The notes under the pieces were generated by a model. That model was not told the DNA's origin. It did no database searches and saw only the letters and a list, made by a program, of their open reading frames with translations. Of a DNA stretch of 64,000 nucleotides, positions 15,696-25,239 are shown piece after piece; within the stretch, counting starts at the first letter, position 1, and each line of letters opens with the position of its first letter. The position numbers and the translations under genes are program-made. Source of the DNA: Alicycliphilus denitrificans_A (GTDB lineage Bacteria; Pseudomonadota; Gammaproteobacteria; Burkholderiales; Burkholderiaceae_C); contig NZ_CP126238.1 in the NCBI RefSeq assembly GCF_044792555.1, forward strand, positions 2,604,001-2,668,000, written 5' to 3'.

Positions 15696-16737
15696 AGAAG
15701 GCCTGCACCAGCTCGGGGCTCACATCCTCGATGCGCGCGGGGCTCCAGGCGGGGCTGTGGTCCTTGTCCACGGCCAGGGCGCGGATGCCCTCCAGCGTTT
15801 CGCTCTGGCCCTGGCGCAGGTAGAAGCAGTGGCGCACCATGTCGCGCTCCATGCGCAGGTCGTCGGCCAGGCCCATGGCGCGCGCGCGGCGGATCTGCTC
15901 CAGTACCACATGCAGCATCAGCGGCGAGCGGCGGCGCAATGTGGCAGCCGTGGCACGTGCCCAATCGTCGTCCGACTCTTCCAGGGCGGCCACGATGGCG
16001 GGCACATCCGCCAAGGAAAAATAATGGTCAATTTGCTCTCTAACGCTTATCTGACAAGCGCCAGCAGCTATCGTTTTAGATAGTACCCACTGCTGCACGG
16101 CGGCGCCGTCGGCAAAGCCCTGCTCGCCCAGGCCCTGCCACACCGCGGCCTGTTGATCGGCGGGCAGAAAACCGTCGGCCAGCCTAAAGGCAATCGCGTC
16201 CGCCGCACCAATGGTGTCGCCCGTCAGGGCCAGCCATTCACCCACGCGACCGGGGCAGCGCGAGAGGAAGTAGCCGCCACCCACATCCGGGAACAGACCG
16301 ATGGCCGTCTCGGGCATGGCCATCTTGGTGCGCTCGGTGACGATGCGCAGCGTGCCCCCCTGGCTGATGCCCATGCCACCACCCATGACGATGCCGTCCA
16401 TGAAGGCGATGTAGGGCTTGCCGAAGTTGTGGATCAGGTGGTTGAGGGCGTATTCCTCGGTGAAGAAATCCTCGATCTGCGGATTGCCCACCGTGCCCGC
16501 GGCGTGCAGGAAGCGGATGTCGCCACCGGCGCAAAAGGCCCCGAAGGCGCCCTCCTTGTTGCTGCCGCGAATGGCCACGGCCAGCACCTTGTCGTCACGC
16601 TGCCAGTCCAGCAGCACTGCCATCAGATCGCGCACCATCCCAAGCGAGAGCGCATTCAGCGCCTTGGGGCGGTTCAAAGTGATGCAGCCCACCCGGCCGC
16701 GCAGCTCGGCGATCACTTCACCCGTTGTCCCGGTCAT
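15646..16737 (-). CDS. Enoyl-CoA hydratase/3-hydroxyisobutyryl-CoA hydrolase family protein
   Basis: A 363-residue crotonase-fold protein of the ECH_2 / 3-hydroxyisobutyryl-CoA hydrolase type: ITLNRPKALNALSLGMV, GAFCAGGDIRFLH (oxyanion hole), FMDGIVMGGGMGIS and MPETAIGLFPDVGGGYFLSR. The extended C-terminal helices fit the hydrolase group used in valine catabolism. The ATG at 16737 has AAGGA at good spacing and overlaps the DMT gene stop (ATGA). A palindromic repeat copy lies inside the frame and encodes part of a linker around residues 220-237 without a stop. Exact substrate is inferred. Confidence 0.83.
   Translation of the reverse strand: MTGTTGEVIAELRGRVGCITLNRPKALNALSLGMVRDLMAVLLDWQRDDKVLAVAIRGSNKEGAFGAFCAGGDIRFLHAAGTVGNPQIEDFFTEEYALNHLIHNFGKPYIAFMDGIVMGGGMGISQGGTLRIVTERTKMAMPETAIGLFPDVGGGYFLSRCPGRVGEWLALTGDTIGAADAIAFRLADGFLPADQQAAVWQGLGEQGFADGAAVQQWVLSKTIAAGACQISVREQIDHYFSLADVPAIVAALEESDDDWARATAATLRRRSPLMLHVVLEQIRRARAMGLADDLRMERDMVRHCFYLRQGQSETLEGIRALAVDKDHSPAWSPARIEDVSPELVQAFFRSPWPAHAHPLAALR
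16029..16078 (-). repeat. Palindromic AGCGCTT-core repeat, copy 3 (inside the hydratase gene)
   Basis: On the minus strand: TTAAAACGATAGCTGCTGGC, then GCTTGTCAGATAAGC and a further loose arm. It is in the sense direction of the host gene and is translated as roughly SKTIAAGACQISVREQI, a segment between well-conserved hydratase blocks. No stop codon or frameshift results. Confidence 0.65.
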
Positions 16738-17639
16738 TGTTGTTCCTTCCATCCCAGCAGTTCATTGAAAACCAGCGCGCCGATCACCAGCGTGCCTCCC
16801 ATCAGCACGGCCGGGGCCGGGCGCTCGCCGGCGCCTGCCCAGACGAGCACGATTCCAAAAATCACTTCCAGCAGGCTCAGCAGCGCGATCTCGGGCGCCT
16901 TGAGCACGCGCCCACAATACACCACCAGTATGCAGGGGATGGCCAGCTGCACCAGGCCCAGCAGGCCCAGCAGGCCCATATCACGCGCCGACGCCTGAAA
17001 CGGCAAGGCCCAGGGCAGCGTGGCCAGCGCCGACAGGGCCGCGCCTATCAGCACCGCAGGCACCAGGTCCACCGCCTGGCCATGGCGCTGCGAATGCTGC
17101 ACCACGGTCCAGTTGACGGCCGCCGCCACGGGTATGCACAGCGCCACGGCCAAGCCCACGGGCGACAGGGCCGCCACCTCGGCACCATACATCCAGACAA
17201 TGCCCAGGCCCGCCACCACGATGGACAGGGCCGTGCGCGGCGCAATGCGGTGGCCGATGAAGACACGCGCCACCAGGGCCGTGAGCATAGGCCCCGCCGC
17301 CATGGTGACCAGCACATTGGCCACGGGCATGAGGGTGATGGCCACCATGAAGGCGGTAAACATCACCCCCCAGCACAGCCCCGACAACCACAGCGCGCGC
17401 GGGCCGTACAGCACCTGGGCAAACACGCCGCGCCCGCGCAGCCAGGGCAGGATGAGCAGCAGCGACAGCAGCATGAAAAAGCTGCGCCAGAAGGTGATCT
17501 CGAAGCTGCGCGCCTGCTCCAGGTGGCGCGTGACGACGCCGGCGATCGACCACATCAGGGTCGCCAGCGCCATCAGCCATACGGCCTGGGCATGGCTCAG
17601 GCCAGGACGGGCAAGAACCTGTGGTTCAGGCGCCTTCAC
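16734..17639 (-). CDS. EamA/DMT-family membrane transporter
   Basis: A 301-residue protein with about ten membrane helices and two EamA repeats (first MALATLMWSIAGVVTRHLEQ, second from around CIPVAAAVNWTVVQ), ending in ALVFNELLGWKEQQ. Drug/metabolite-type exporters of this kind move amino acids or other small metabolites; the substrate cannot be inferred. No ATG occurs before the first helix, so the start is taken as GTG at 17637-17639, inside the 3' end of typA (14-base overlap). It overlaps the next gene by four bases, continuing the translation operon. Confidence 0.85.
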   Translation of the reverse strand: MKAPEPQVLARPGLSHAQAVWLMALATLMWSIAGVVTRHLEQARSFEITFWRSFFMLLSLLLILPWLRGRGVFAQVLYGPRALWLSGLCWGVMFTAFMVAITLMPVANVLVTMAAGPMLTALVARVFIGHRIAPRTALSIVVAGLGIVWMYGAEVAALSPVGLAVALCIPVAAAVNWTVVQHSQRHGQAVDLVPAVLIGAALSALATLPWALPFQASARDMGLLGLLGLVQLAIPCILVVYCGRVLKAPEIALLSLLEVIFGIVLVWAGAGERPAPAVLMGGTLVIGALVFNELLGWKEQQ

Positions 17640-19455
17640 GGCTGGCGCGCTTGCGCTCGTGCTCCTTGAGGAAGCGCTTGCGCAGTCGGATGCTCTTGGG
17701 GGTGATCTCGACCAGTTCGTCATCCTCAATGAACTCCACGCCGTATTCCAGCGTCAGATCGATGGGCGGGGTGACCTTGATCGCGTCCTCCTTGCCGGAC
17801 ACGCGGAAGTTGGTCAGCTGCTTGGTGCGCGTGGCGTTGACCACCAGGTCGTTGTCGCGGTTGTGCACGCCGACGATCATGCCCTCGTACACCGGGTCGC
17901 CGGCCTTGACGAACATACGGCCGCGGTCGTCCAGCTTGCCCAGGGCATAGGTGAAAATCTCACCGTCGTCCATGGAGATCAGCACGCCGTTCTTGCGCCC
18001 GCCGATGTCGCCCTTGTGCGGCTCGTAGCTGTCGAAGATATTGCTGATCAGGCCCGAGCCACGCGTGAGGTTCAAAAACTCGTTGGTAAAGCCAATCAGG
18101 CCGCGCGCCGGGATGCGGTATTCCAGGCGCACGCGGCCACGGCCGTCCGGCTCCATGTTCACCAGCTCGCCCTTGCGCTCGCCGAGGGCCTGCATCACGC
18201 CGCCCTGGTGGCCCTCCTCGATGTCGGCCGTCACCAGCTCGATAGGCTCGCAGCGCTCGCCGTCAATGTCCTTGAACACCACGCGCGGCTTGGAGACGGC
18301 CAGCTCATAGCCCTCGCGGCGCATTTCTTCAAGCAAGATGGTCAGGTGCAGTTCACCCCGCCCTGCCACCTCGAACACGCCATCCTCATTGGTCTCCTTG
18401 ATGCGCATGGCCACGTTGGAGCGCAGCTCCTTTTGCAGGCGGTCCCAGATCTGGCGACTGGTGACGAACTTGCCCTCGCGCCCGGCCAGGGGCGAGGTGT
18501 TGACGCAGAAGTTCATGGTCAGCGTCGGCTCGTCGATCTTCAGCATGGGCAGGGGCTGGGGGGTGGCCATGTCGGTGATCGTCTCGCCAATACCCACGTT
18601 CTCGATGCCGTTGATGAGCACGATCTCCGAGGGACCGGCCTCCGTAACCTGCACGCGGTCTAGGCCCTGGAACTGGTGGATCTGGTTGATGCGGCCCTTG
18701 TAGCTGGCGCCATCCGGGCCGGCCATCACGAGAACGTCCTGACCGGCCTTGAGCGTGCCCTGGGTGATGCGGCCCACGCCGATACGGCCCACGAAGGTGG
18801 AATAGTCCAGCGCCGAAATCTGCATCTGCACTGGTGCCGTCGGATCGCCCTTGACCGAGGGCACATGCTTCAGAATAGTGTTGAACAGGGCCGACATGTC
18901 GGGGCCCCACTGCTCGCCGGGCTCGCCCTGCTCCAGCGAGCTCCAGCCGTTGATGCCCGAGGCATAGACCACGGGGAAGTCGAGCTGCTCGTCGGTTGCG
19001 CCCAGCTTGTCGAACAGGTCGAAGGCGGCGTTGACCACGTAGTCGGGGCGCGCGCCGGGCTTGTCCACCTTGTTCACGACGACGATGGGCTTGAGGCCGA
19101 GCGCCAGCGCCTTCTTGGTCACAAAACGCGTCTGCGGCATGGGGCCTTCCTGCGCGTCGATGAGCAGCACCACGCCGTCCACCATGGACAGGGCGCGCTC
19201 CACCTCGCCGCCAAAGTCCGCGTGGCCGGGCGTATCGAGGATGTTGATGTGCGTGCCTTCCCAGCTCACGGCGCAGTTCTTGGCCAGGATGGTGATGCCG
19301 CGCTCGCGCTCGATGGCGTTGCTGTCCATCACCGTGTCCACGACCTTTTCGTGGGCGGCGAAGGTGCCGGACTGGCGTAGCAGCTGGTCCACCATGGTGG
19401 TCTTGCCATGGTCGACGTGGGCAATGATGGCGATGTTGCGGATTTGTTTGCTCAT
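17626..19455 (-). CDS. typA: Ribosome-associated translational GTPase TypA/BipA
   Basis: A 609-residue EF-G-like GTPase that binds 70S ribosomes under stress. G1 is AHVDHGKTTMVDQLLR near residues 11-26, G3 DTPGHADFGGEVERAL, and G4 NKVDKPGAR; the BipA-specific C-terminal domain ends in PKSIRLRKRFLKEHERKRA. The ATG at 19455 overlaps the truB stop (ATGA). It closes the classical core of the operon before the DMT gene. Confidence 0.97.
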   Translation of the reverse strand: MSKQIRNIAIIAHVDHGKTTMVDQLLRQSGTFAAHEKVVDTVMDSNAIERERGITILAKNCAVSWEGTHINILDTPGHADFGGEVERALSMVDGVVLLIDAQEGPMPQTRFVTKKALALGLKPIVVVNKVDKPGARPDYVVNAAFDLFDKLGATDEQLDFPVVYASGINGWSSLEQGEPGEQWGPDMSALFNTILKHVPSVKGDPTAPVQMQISALDYSTFVGRIGVGRITQGTLKAGQDVLVMAGPDGASYKGRINQIHQFQGLDRVQVTEAGPSEIVLINGIENVGIGETITDMATPQPLPMLKIDEPTLTMNFCVNTSPLAGREGKFVTSRQIWDRLQKELRSNVAMRIKETNEDGVFEVAGRGELHLTILLEEMRREGYELAVSKPRVVFKDIDGERCEPIELVTADIEEGHQGGVMQALGERKGELVNMEPDGRGRVRLEYRIPARGLIGFTNEFLNLTRGSGLISNIFDSYEPHKGDIGGRKNGVLISMDDGEIFTYALGKLDDRGRMFVKAGDPVYEGMIVGVHNRDNDLVVNATRTKQLTNFRVSGKEDAIKVTPPIDLTLEYGVEFIEDDELVEITPKSIRLRKRFLKEHERKRASREGA

Positions 19456-20453
19456 AGCGTGGTTTCCAATGTGCCGCGTTCTATGTGGGCGCGCGGCGCG
19501 CCTTGCAGAATTTGTTGTATTTCGATCGGGCTCAGGAGTCGGCCGGGGATCAGCTCCCCTGCCTGCACATGCCCCACGCCCAGCAGCGCATGCGGACGCT
19601 CGCCGTAGACGGCGACGGCTGGCGCGTCAGGCCAAGGACCACGGCGGCGCAAGCCCGAGAGAAAGCGCCCGGCATCCTGCTCCTCCAAGGTGACAGGCTT
19701 GTGTCCGGCCAGCAGGGTATCGACGGGCAGCACCTGGCGCAGGCGCTCGTCGTCAGTCATGGCCTCGAGCTGAGCCAGCGTCACGCAGCGTTCCACCCCC
19801 AGGCCGCCGGTGTCTATGCGGCGCAGGAAAATCAGGTGCGCGCCGCAACCCAGGGCCGCGCCGATGTCTTCACCCAGGGTGCGGATATAGGTGCCCTTGC
19901 TGCATTTAACTATAAATTTAATAGCTATTCGCGCTTGACTGTCATGCGTTAACTCCATATTTAACGCATGAATGACGACATCGCGCGCGGGGCGCTCCAC
20001 TTCGACCCCGGCACGGGCGTATTCATACAGCGCCTTGCCATCTTTTTTCAGGGCGCTGTGCATGGGCGGCACCTGGCGTATGGGGCCGGTGAACTGCGCC
20101 TGCACGGCGGCCAGGCGCTCGGGCGTGAGTTGATCCGCAGTGACGGGACGCTCCTGCAACACCTCGCCCTCGGCGTCGCCAGTAGTGGTCGTGACGCCCA
20201 GCAAGGCAATCGCCTCGTAGGTCTTGGGGGCGTCGAGCTGCAAGGCGCTGAACTTGGTCGCCGCGCCAAAGCACAGCGGCAGCACGCCGCTCGCCAGCGG
20301 ATCCAGCGTGCCGGTGTGGCCGGCCTTTTCGGCACGCAGCAGCCACTTCACCTTTTGCAAGGCGTCGTTGCTGGAGAAGCCCAGGGGTTTGTCGAGCAGC
20401 AGCACTCCGTGCACCGGGCGCCGCTGCACCCGGACACGGGGAGCGTTAATCAT
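19452..20453 (-). CDS. truB: tRNA pseudouridine-55 synthase
   Basis: Makes pseudouridine 55 in the T-loop of tRNAs. The 333-residue protein has GVLLLDKPLGFSSNDALQKV, AGHTGTLDPLASGVLPLCFG with the catalytic Asp, and KCSKGTYIRTLGEDIG, plus a C-terminal PUA-like region. A palindromic repeat copy lies in frame just before KCSKGTY and encodes about ELTHDSQARIAIKFI, in a loop that varies among homologues. It overlaps rbfA upstream by eight bases and typA downstream by four. Confidence 0.95.
   Translation of the reverse strand: MINAPRVRVQRRPVHGVLLLDKPLGFSSNDALQKVKWLLRAEKAGHTGTLDPLASGVLPLCFGAATKFSALQLDAPKTYEAIALLGVTTTTGDAEGEVLQERPVTADQLTPERLAAVQAQFTGPIRQVPPMHSALKKDGKALYEYARAGVEVERPARDVVIHALNMELTHDSQARIAIKFIVKCSKGTYIRTLGEDIGAALGCGAHLIFLRRIDTGGLGVERCVTLAQLEAMTDDERLRQVLPVDTLLAGHKPVTLEEQDAGRFLSGLRRRGPWPDAPAVAVYGERPHALLGVGHVQAGELIPGRLLSPIEIQQILQGAPRAHIERGTLETTL
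19912..19964 (+). repeat. Palindromic AGCGCTT-core repeat, copy 4 (inside truB)
   Basis: Plus-strand pattern ATTTAATAGCTATTCGCGCT, then TTGACTGTCATGCG and a T-rich end. It is antisense to truB, and the reverse complement is read as HDSQARIAIK in the TruB frame. The right arm is decayed. The reading frame (GCG CNN NNN GCT ATT) is the same one used by copy 5 in the DUF349 gene. Confidence 0.6.
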
Positions 20454-20826
20454 TGCCGTCGTCGTCCTTGGAGCGCGATGCCACGGCGCGTGCGATCAGT
20501 GCGTTCATGTCGGCGGCGCGCTCCTGCGTGCGGTCGAACACGAAATGCAGCGTGGGCACGGTATGGATGTGCAGACGCTTGAACAGACCGTTGCGCAGGA
20601 AACCCGCCGACTGGTTCAAAGCCTCCTGCGTGGCCGCGCCATCGCCCACGAGCACGCTGAAGAACACCTTGGCGTGCGCGTAGTCGGGCGTGACCTCCAC
20701 GGCCTGCAGCGTAACCATGCCGATGCGCGGATCCTTGAGTTCGCGGATCAGCTCGGCCAGATCGCGCTGGATCTGGTCCGCGACCTTGAAGCCGCGGTTG
20801 GGCGTGGAGGATTTCTTGGCAGCCAT
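20446..20826 (-). CDS. rbfA: 30S ribosome-binding factor A
   Basis: KH-fold cold-shock protein needed for 16S 5'-end maturation, 126 residues. Family blocks: FKVADQIQRDLAELIRELKD, DPRIGMVTLQAVEVTPDYAH and FFSVLVGD, then FLRNGLFKRLHIHTVPTLHF. The acidic/basic tail after ALIARAVA is variable. Starts three bases after the infB stop and overlaps truB by eight. Confidence 0.95.
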   Translation of the reverse strand: MAAKKSSTPNRGFKVADQIQRDLAELIRELKDPRIGMVTLQAVEVTPDYAHAKVFFSVLVGDGAATQEALNQSAGFLRNGLFKRLHIHTVPTLHFVFDRTQERAADMNALIARAVASRSKDDDGND

Positions 20827-20829
20827 GGC

Positions 20830-23658
20830 TTACAACGTCCGGGCAATTTCCTTGATCTCGAAGAGCTCGAGGTGATCGCCTTCCCTGATGTCGGTGTAGT
20901 TGCGCAGCTTGATACCGCACTCGAAGCCTTCCTTGACTTCCTTGACATCGTCCTTCAGGCGGCGCACCGATTCCACTTCGCCCGTGTAGATGACCACGTT
21001 GTCGCGCAGCAGGCGGAACTTGCAGCCGCGCGTGACCTGGCCCGAGGTGATGTAGGAGCCGGCAATGGTGCCGATCTTGGTCGCCACGAACACGGTGCGG
21101 ATCTCGGCCGTGCCGATGGCCTCCTCGCGCTGCTCGGGCGCCAGCATGCCCGACATCGCCGCCTTCAGCTCATCCACGGCGTCATAGATGATGTTGTAGT
21201 AGTGCAGCGTGACGTCGTTCGCCTCGGCGTGCTTGCGCGCGTTGGCATCGGCACGCACGTTGAAGCCGATGATCAGCGCCTTGGAGGCGATCGCCAGGTT
21301 CACATCGCTCTCGCTGATGCCACCCACACCGGCATACACCAGCTGGACCTTGATCTCGTCGGTGGAGAGCTTGAGCAGAGACGCGGCCAGCGCCTCCTGC
21401 GAGCCCTGCACGTCGGCCTTGATGATGATGGGCAGGTGCTGCACCTCGCCAGCCTGCATCTCGGCAAAGACGTTTTCCATCTTCGCGGCCTGCTGCCTGG
21501 CCAGCTTGGTGTGGCGGAACTTGCCGGCGCGGTAGGTGGCAATCTCGCGTGCCCGGCGTTCGTCGGAGAGCACCATGAAATCGTCGCCCGCCTGCGGCAC
21601 CTCGGACAGGCCCTGGATCTCGACCGGAATCGATGGGCCGGCTTCCTTGGCCGCCTTGCCGTTTTCGTCCACCATGGCGCGCACGCGGCCAAAGGTCTGG
21701 CCGGCCAGCACCACGTCGCCCACCTTCAGCGTGCCCGACTGCACCAGCACCGTAGCCACAGGGCCGCGGCCCTTGTCCAGCTGCGCCTCGATCACCAGGC
21801 CCTTGGCCATGGCATCCACCGGGGACTTGAGCTCCAGCACCTCGGCTTGCAAGAGCACCTGCTCCAGCAACTCGTCGATGCCCATTCCGGTCTTGGACGA
21901 CACGGCCACGAAGGGGGAGTCACCGCCGTACTCCTCGGGCACCACCTGTTCGGCCACCAGCTCCTGCTTGACCTTCTCCGGGTTGGCCTCGTGCTTGTCG
22001 GCCTTGGTGATGGCGACCACGATGGGCACACCCGCCGCCTTGGCGTGCTTGATGGCCTCGCGCGTCTGCGGCATCACGCCGTCGTCGGCCGCACACACCA
22101 GAATCACGATGTCGGTAGCCTGGGCGCCACGCGCACGCATGGCGGTAAAAGCCTCGTGGCCAGGGGTATCCAGGAAGGTGACGATGCCGCGCGGCGTCTC
22201 AACGTGGTAGGCGCCGATATGCTGCGTGATGCCGCCGGCCTCGCCCGGCGCCACCTTGGCGCGGCGGATGTAGTCCAGCAGCGAGGTCTTGCCATGGTCC
22301 ACGTGGCCCATGACAGTGACCACGGGTGCGCGCGGCAGCGCCTCGGCCTGCTGGCCGGACACCTCCTCGGCAGTGAAGGCCTCCGGGTCGTCCAGCGCCG
22401 CCACCACGGCCTTGTGGCCCATTTCCTCGACCACGATCATGGCCGTGTCCTGGTCCAGCGGCTGATTGATGGTGACCATCTGGCCCATCTTCATCAGCGC
22501 CTTGATGACTTCCGAGGCCTTGATGGCCATCTTGTGCGCGAGCTCGGCCACGGTGATGGTCTCGGGGACATGCACCTCGAGCACGCGGAACTCCGCCGGG
22601 GCCTGCTGCTGATGGCGCTGCTCGTCCCGATCGTTGCCACGACGCCCCCTGGGGCCGGAACGCCAGTTGCCGCGCCCCACGCCACCACTGCTGTCGCCAC
22701 GCGTCTTGATTTCTTTTTTCTTGGTGCTGTCGTTGGCCCAGCTCGACGAGAGCTTGGCGGACTTCACTTCCTTGCCGGCGCCCGCAGCCACTGGCGCACC
22801 CGCACGGGCACCCGCGCCCGTACCGGCCGCCGGCTTGTGCAGCGTGCCCTTCTTGGCGTCCTTGGCCTCAGCCGCCTTGGCGACTGGCTTGTGCTCCTCC
22901 GGCTTCTTGGCCACAAGCACCTTCTTGGGCGCAGCCATCATGGCACGAATGGCCTCGGCCTCGGCCAGGGCCTTGCGACGGCGCTCGTCCAGATCGGCTG
23001 CGCGTGCCGTCTCCTCGTCGGCGCGGGCCTTGGATTCGGCCTCGGCCTTGGCGCGTGCCTCGGCCTGCGCCTTGGCGCGTGCCTCGGCCTCGGCCGCGGC
23101 CTCGCGCTGGGCCTCTACACGCTCTGCCGATTCCTGGGCCTTTTTCTCGGCCTGCTGGGCGGCGTAGGCGGCGGCGCGCTCCTCGGCGGCGCGCTCACGC
23201 TGTTCGCGCTGTTCACGTTCGCGGCGCTGCGTGACCAGTTCTTCTTCCTGGCGGCTGATCAACTCGGCCTGATGGCGGGCTTCCTCCTCGCGGCGGGCGA
23301 GCTCCTGCTCCTGCTCCAGGCGAGCCACGGCGGCAGGGTCAGCCGCCACCTCGGGGGCCTCGTCGCGCTTGATGAAGGTGCGCTTCTTGCGCACTTCCAC
23401 CTGGATGGTGCGCGCCTTGCCCGTTGCGTCGGCCTGCTTGATCTCGCTGGTGGACTTTTTCACCAATGTGATCTTCTTACCCGCGCTGGCCGTGCCGTGA
23501 CTGGCTTGCAGATAAGCCAGCAGCTTTTGCTTGTCGGCTTCGGTCAGGACATCCGTGGACGAGGCCTTGGCCACGCCGGCGGACTTGAGTTGCTCCAGCA
23601 GCGTTTCGGGCGATTTTTTGAGTTCTGCAGCGAACTCGACAACAGTGTTGCTCGACAT
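20830..23658 (-). CDS. infB: Translation initiation factor IF-2
   Basis: GTPase that delivers initiator tRNA to the 30S subunit; 942 residues. Order: IF2_N domain (VVEFAAELKKSPETLLEQLK), a long Ala/Glu/Arg-rich coiled coil of about residues 100-250, a basic linker, a second IF2_N-like segment (VAELAHKMAIKASEVIKALM), the G domain (VMGHVDHGKTSLLDYIRR, then DTPGHEAFTAMRARGA), and domains II-IV. Between nusA and rbfA as in nearly all proteobacteria. Confidence 0.97.
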   Translation of the reverse strand: MSSNTVVEFAAELKKSPETLLEQLKSAGVAKASSTDVLTEADKQKLLAYLQASHGTASAGKKITLVKKSTSEIKQADATGKARTIQVEVRKKRTFIKRDEAPEVAADPAAVARLEQEQELARREEEARHQAELISRQEEELVTQRREREQREQRERAAEERAAAYAAQQAEKKAQESAERVEAQREAAAEAEARAKAQAEARAKAEAESKARADEETARAADLDERRRKALAEAEAIRAMMAAPKKVLVAKKPEEHKPVAKAAEAKDAKKGTLHKPAAGTGAGARAGAPVAAGAGKEVKSAKLSSSWANDSTKKKEIKTRGDSSGGVGRGNWRSGPRGRRGNDRDEQRHQQQAPAEFRVLEVHVPETITVAELAHKMAIKASEVIKALMKMGQMVTINQPLDQDTAMIVVEEMGHKAVVAALDDPEAFTAEEVSGQQAEALPRAPVVTVMGHVDHGKTSLLDYIRRAKVAPGEAGGITQHIGAYHVETPRGIVTFLDTPGHEAFTAMRARGAQATDIVILVCAADDGVMPQTREAIKHAKAAGVPIVVAITKADKHEANPEKVKQELVAEQVVPEEYGGDSPFVAVSSKTGMGIDELLEQVLLQAEVLELKSPVDAMAKGLVIEAQLDKGRGPVATVLVQSGTLKVGDVVLAGQTFGRVRAMVDENGKAAKEAGPSIPVEIQGLSEVPQAGDDFMVLSDERRAREIATYRAGKFRHTKLARQQAAKMENVFAEMQAGEVQHLPIIIKADVQGSQEALAASLLKLSTDEIKVQLVYAGVGGISESDVNLAIASKALIIGFNVRADANARKHAEANDVTLHYYNIIYDAVDELKAAMSGMLAPEQREEAIGTAEIRTVFVATKIGTIAGSYITSGQVTRGCKFRLLRDNVVIYTGEVESVRRLKDDVKEVKEGFECGIKLRNYTDIREGDHLELFEIKEIARTL

Positions 23659-23682
23659 ATTCTGTTCGTACCTCCCTGACCT

Positions 23683-25167
23683 TTACTCTTGCCCCGAGAA
23701 CCAGTGCTCACGCGCCTTCATGATCAAGGCCGTTGCATCTTCAGCAGACTGCCCGGTCAGTTCGGTCAGCTCGTCAATGGCCAGATCGGCCAGGTCATCA
23801 CGTGTATTCACCCCGGCTTCGGCCAGCTTGGCAATCAGCTCGGCCGTCAGGCCTTCAAGATCACGCAGATCCTGCGACACGCTGCCCATGCTCTCTTCGC
23901 GAGCGATTTCCATGGTGAGCAGGGCGTCCTTGGCGCGTGCGCGCAGCTCGTTGACCGTGTCTTCGTCAAAGCTCTCGATCTCCAGCATCTCCTGCAGCGG
24001 CACATAAGCCACTTCCTCCAGGCTCTCGAAACCCTCCTGGATCAAGATGTCGGCGATCTCCTCGTCCACATCAAGCTTTTCCATAAACAGCTTGCGCGCG
24101 GCACCGGTTTCATCGGCCTGCTTCTGCGCGGACTCGGCGGCATCCATGATATTGATCTTCCAGCCCGTCAGGTCGGAGGCCAGGCGCACGTTCTGGCCGC
24201 CACGGCCAATCGCAATCGCCAGGTTTTCCTCATCCACCACCACGTCCATGGCGTGCTTTTCCTCGTCGACGACGATGGAACTCACATTCGCCGGCGCCAG
24301 CGCACCGATCACGAACTGAGCCGGATCATCGGACCACAGCACGATGTCCACGCGTTCGCCCGCAAGCTCATTGGTCACGGCGTTGACGCGCGTGCCGCGC
24401 ACCCCCACGCAGGTGCCGATCGGATCGACGCGCTTATCGTGCGAAAGCACGGCTATCTTTGCGCGACTGCCAGGGTCACGTGCGCAGCTCTTGATCTCCA
24501 GGAGCCCCTGTTCGATCTCAGGCACCTCGTTGCGGAACAGCTCCATCATGAACTCCGGCGCCGAACGCGAGAGGATGATGGGCGCGCCGCGCAGCGTCAG
24601 ATCCACATCCATGATCATGGCGCGCACACGGTCGCCGTTGCGCAGGTTTTCCTTGGGGATCATCTCCCCACGGCGCAGGCGCCCTTCCACACGGCCGCTC
24701 TCGACGATGAGGTCGCCCTTGTCCATGCGCTTGACGGTGCCGGTGAAGATTTTCTCGCCACGGCTCATGAAGTCGGTCAGCAGCATCTCGCGCTCGGCAT
24801 CGCGGATCTTCTGCAGGATGACCTGCTTGGCCGCCATGGCGCCGATGCGCCCTATGGGCACGGACTCGACCTGTTCCTCAATGTATTCACCCACCTCGAT
24901 GTCGGCGATGCGATCGCGCGCATCCATGAGCAACTCCTCGGCATCGGGATTTTGCAGACCTGCATCGTCGGGCACCACCAGCCAGCGGCGGAAAGTTTCA
25001 TATTCTCCACTGTCACGGTCGATGGACACGCGGATATCTACCTCGCCCTGGTAGAGCTTTTTCGTCGCCTGCGCCAGTGCAGCTTCCACTGCACCCAGGA
25101 CCACATCGCGCTCGACGTTTTTTTCACGCGAGATGGCCTCTACCAACATCAACAGTTCGCGATTCAT
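23683..25167 (-). CDS. nusA: Transcription termination/antitermination protein NusA
   Basis: RNA polymerase-binding elongation factor of 494 residues: N-terminal domain (LVEAISREKNVERDVVLGAV), S1 domain around FTGTVKRMDKGDLIVESG, two KH domains (VGVRGTRVNAVTNELAGER, and AIGRGGQNVRLASDLTGW), and two C-terminal acidic helix-hairpin repeats (IADILIQEGFESLEEVAYVP and the final LAEAGVNTRDDLADLAIDEL). It follows rimP by about 70 bp. Confidence 0.97.
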   Translation of the reverse strand: MNRELLMLVEAISREKNVERDVVLGAVEAALAQATKKLYQGEVDIRVSIDRDSGEYETFRRWLVVPDDAGLQNPDAEELLMDARDRIADIEVGEYIEEQVESVPIGRIGAMAAKQVILQKIRDAEREMLLTDFMSRGEKIFTGTVKRMDKGDLIVESGRVEGRLRRGEMIPKENLRNGDRVRAMIMDVDLTLRGAPIILSRSAPEFMMELFRNEVPEIEQGLLEIKSCARDPGSRAKIAVLSHDKRVDPIGTCVGVRGTRVNAVTNELAGERVDIVLWSDDPAQFVIGALAPANVSSIVVDEEKHAMDVVVDEENLAIAIGRGGQNVRLASDLTGWKINIMDAAESAQKQADETGAARKLFMEKLDVDEEIADILIQEGFESLEEVAYVPLQEMLEIESFDEDTVNELRARAKDALLTMEIAREESMGSVSQDLRDLEGLTAELIAKLAEAGVNTRDDLADLAIDELTELTGQSAEDATALIMKAREHWFSGQE

Positions 25168-25239
25168 GCGATGACTCTCCTGTTTCTCAATCCCTGGCAG
25201 GACGCCCCCCGCGAGGGCCGCCCCAAATTTCTTAAACCC

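Noticed and set aside
20224..23679. Very long open frame on the plus strand (over 1,100 codons)
   Set aside because: It is exactly antisense to infB and rbfA; composition (His, Gly, Leu, Gln-rich) is that of a GC-biased shadow frame and it has no recognisable domain.
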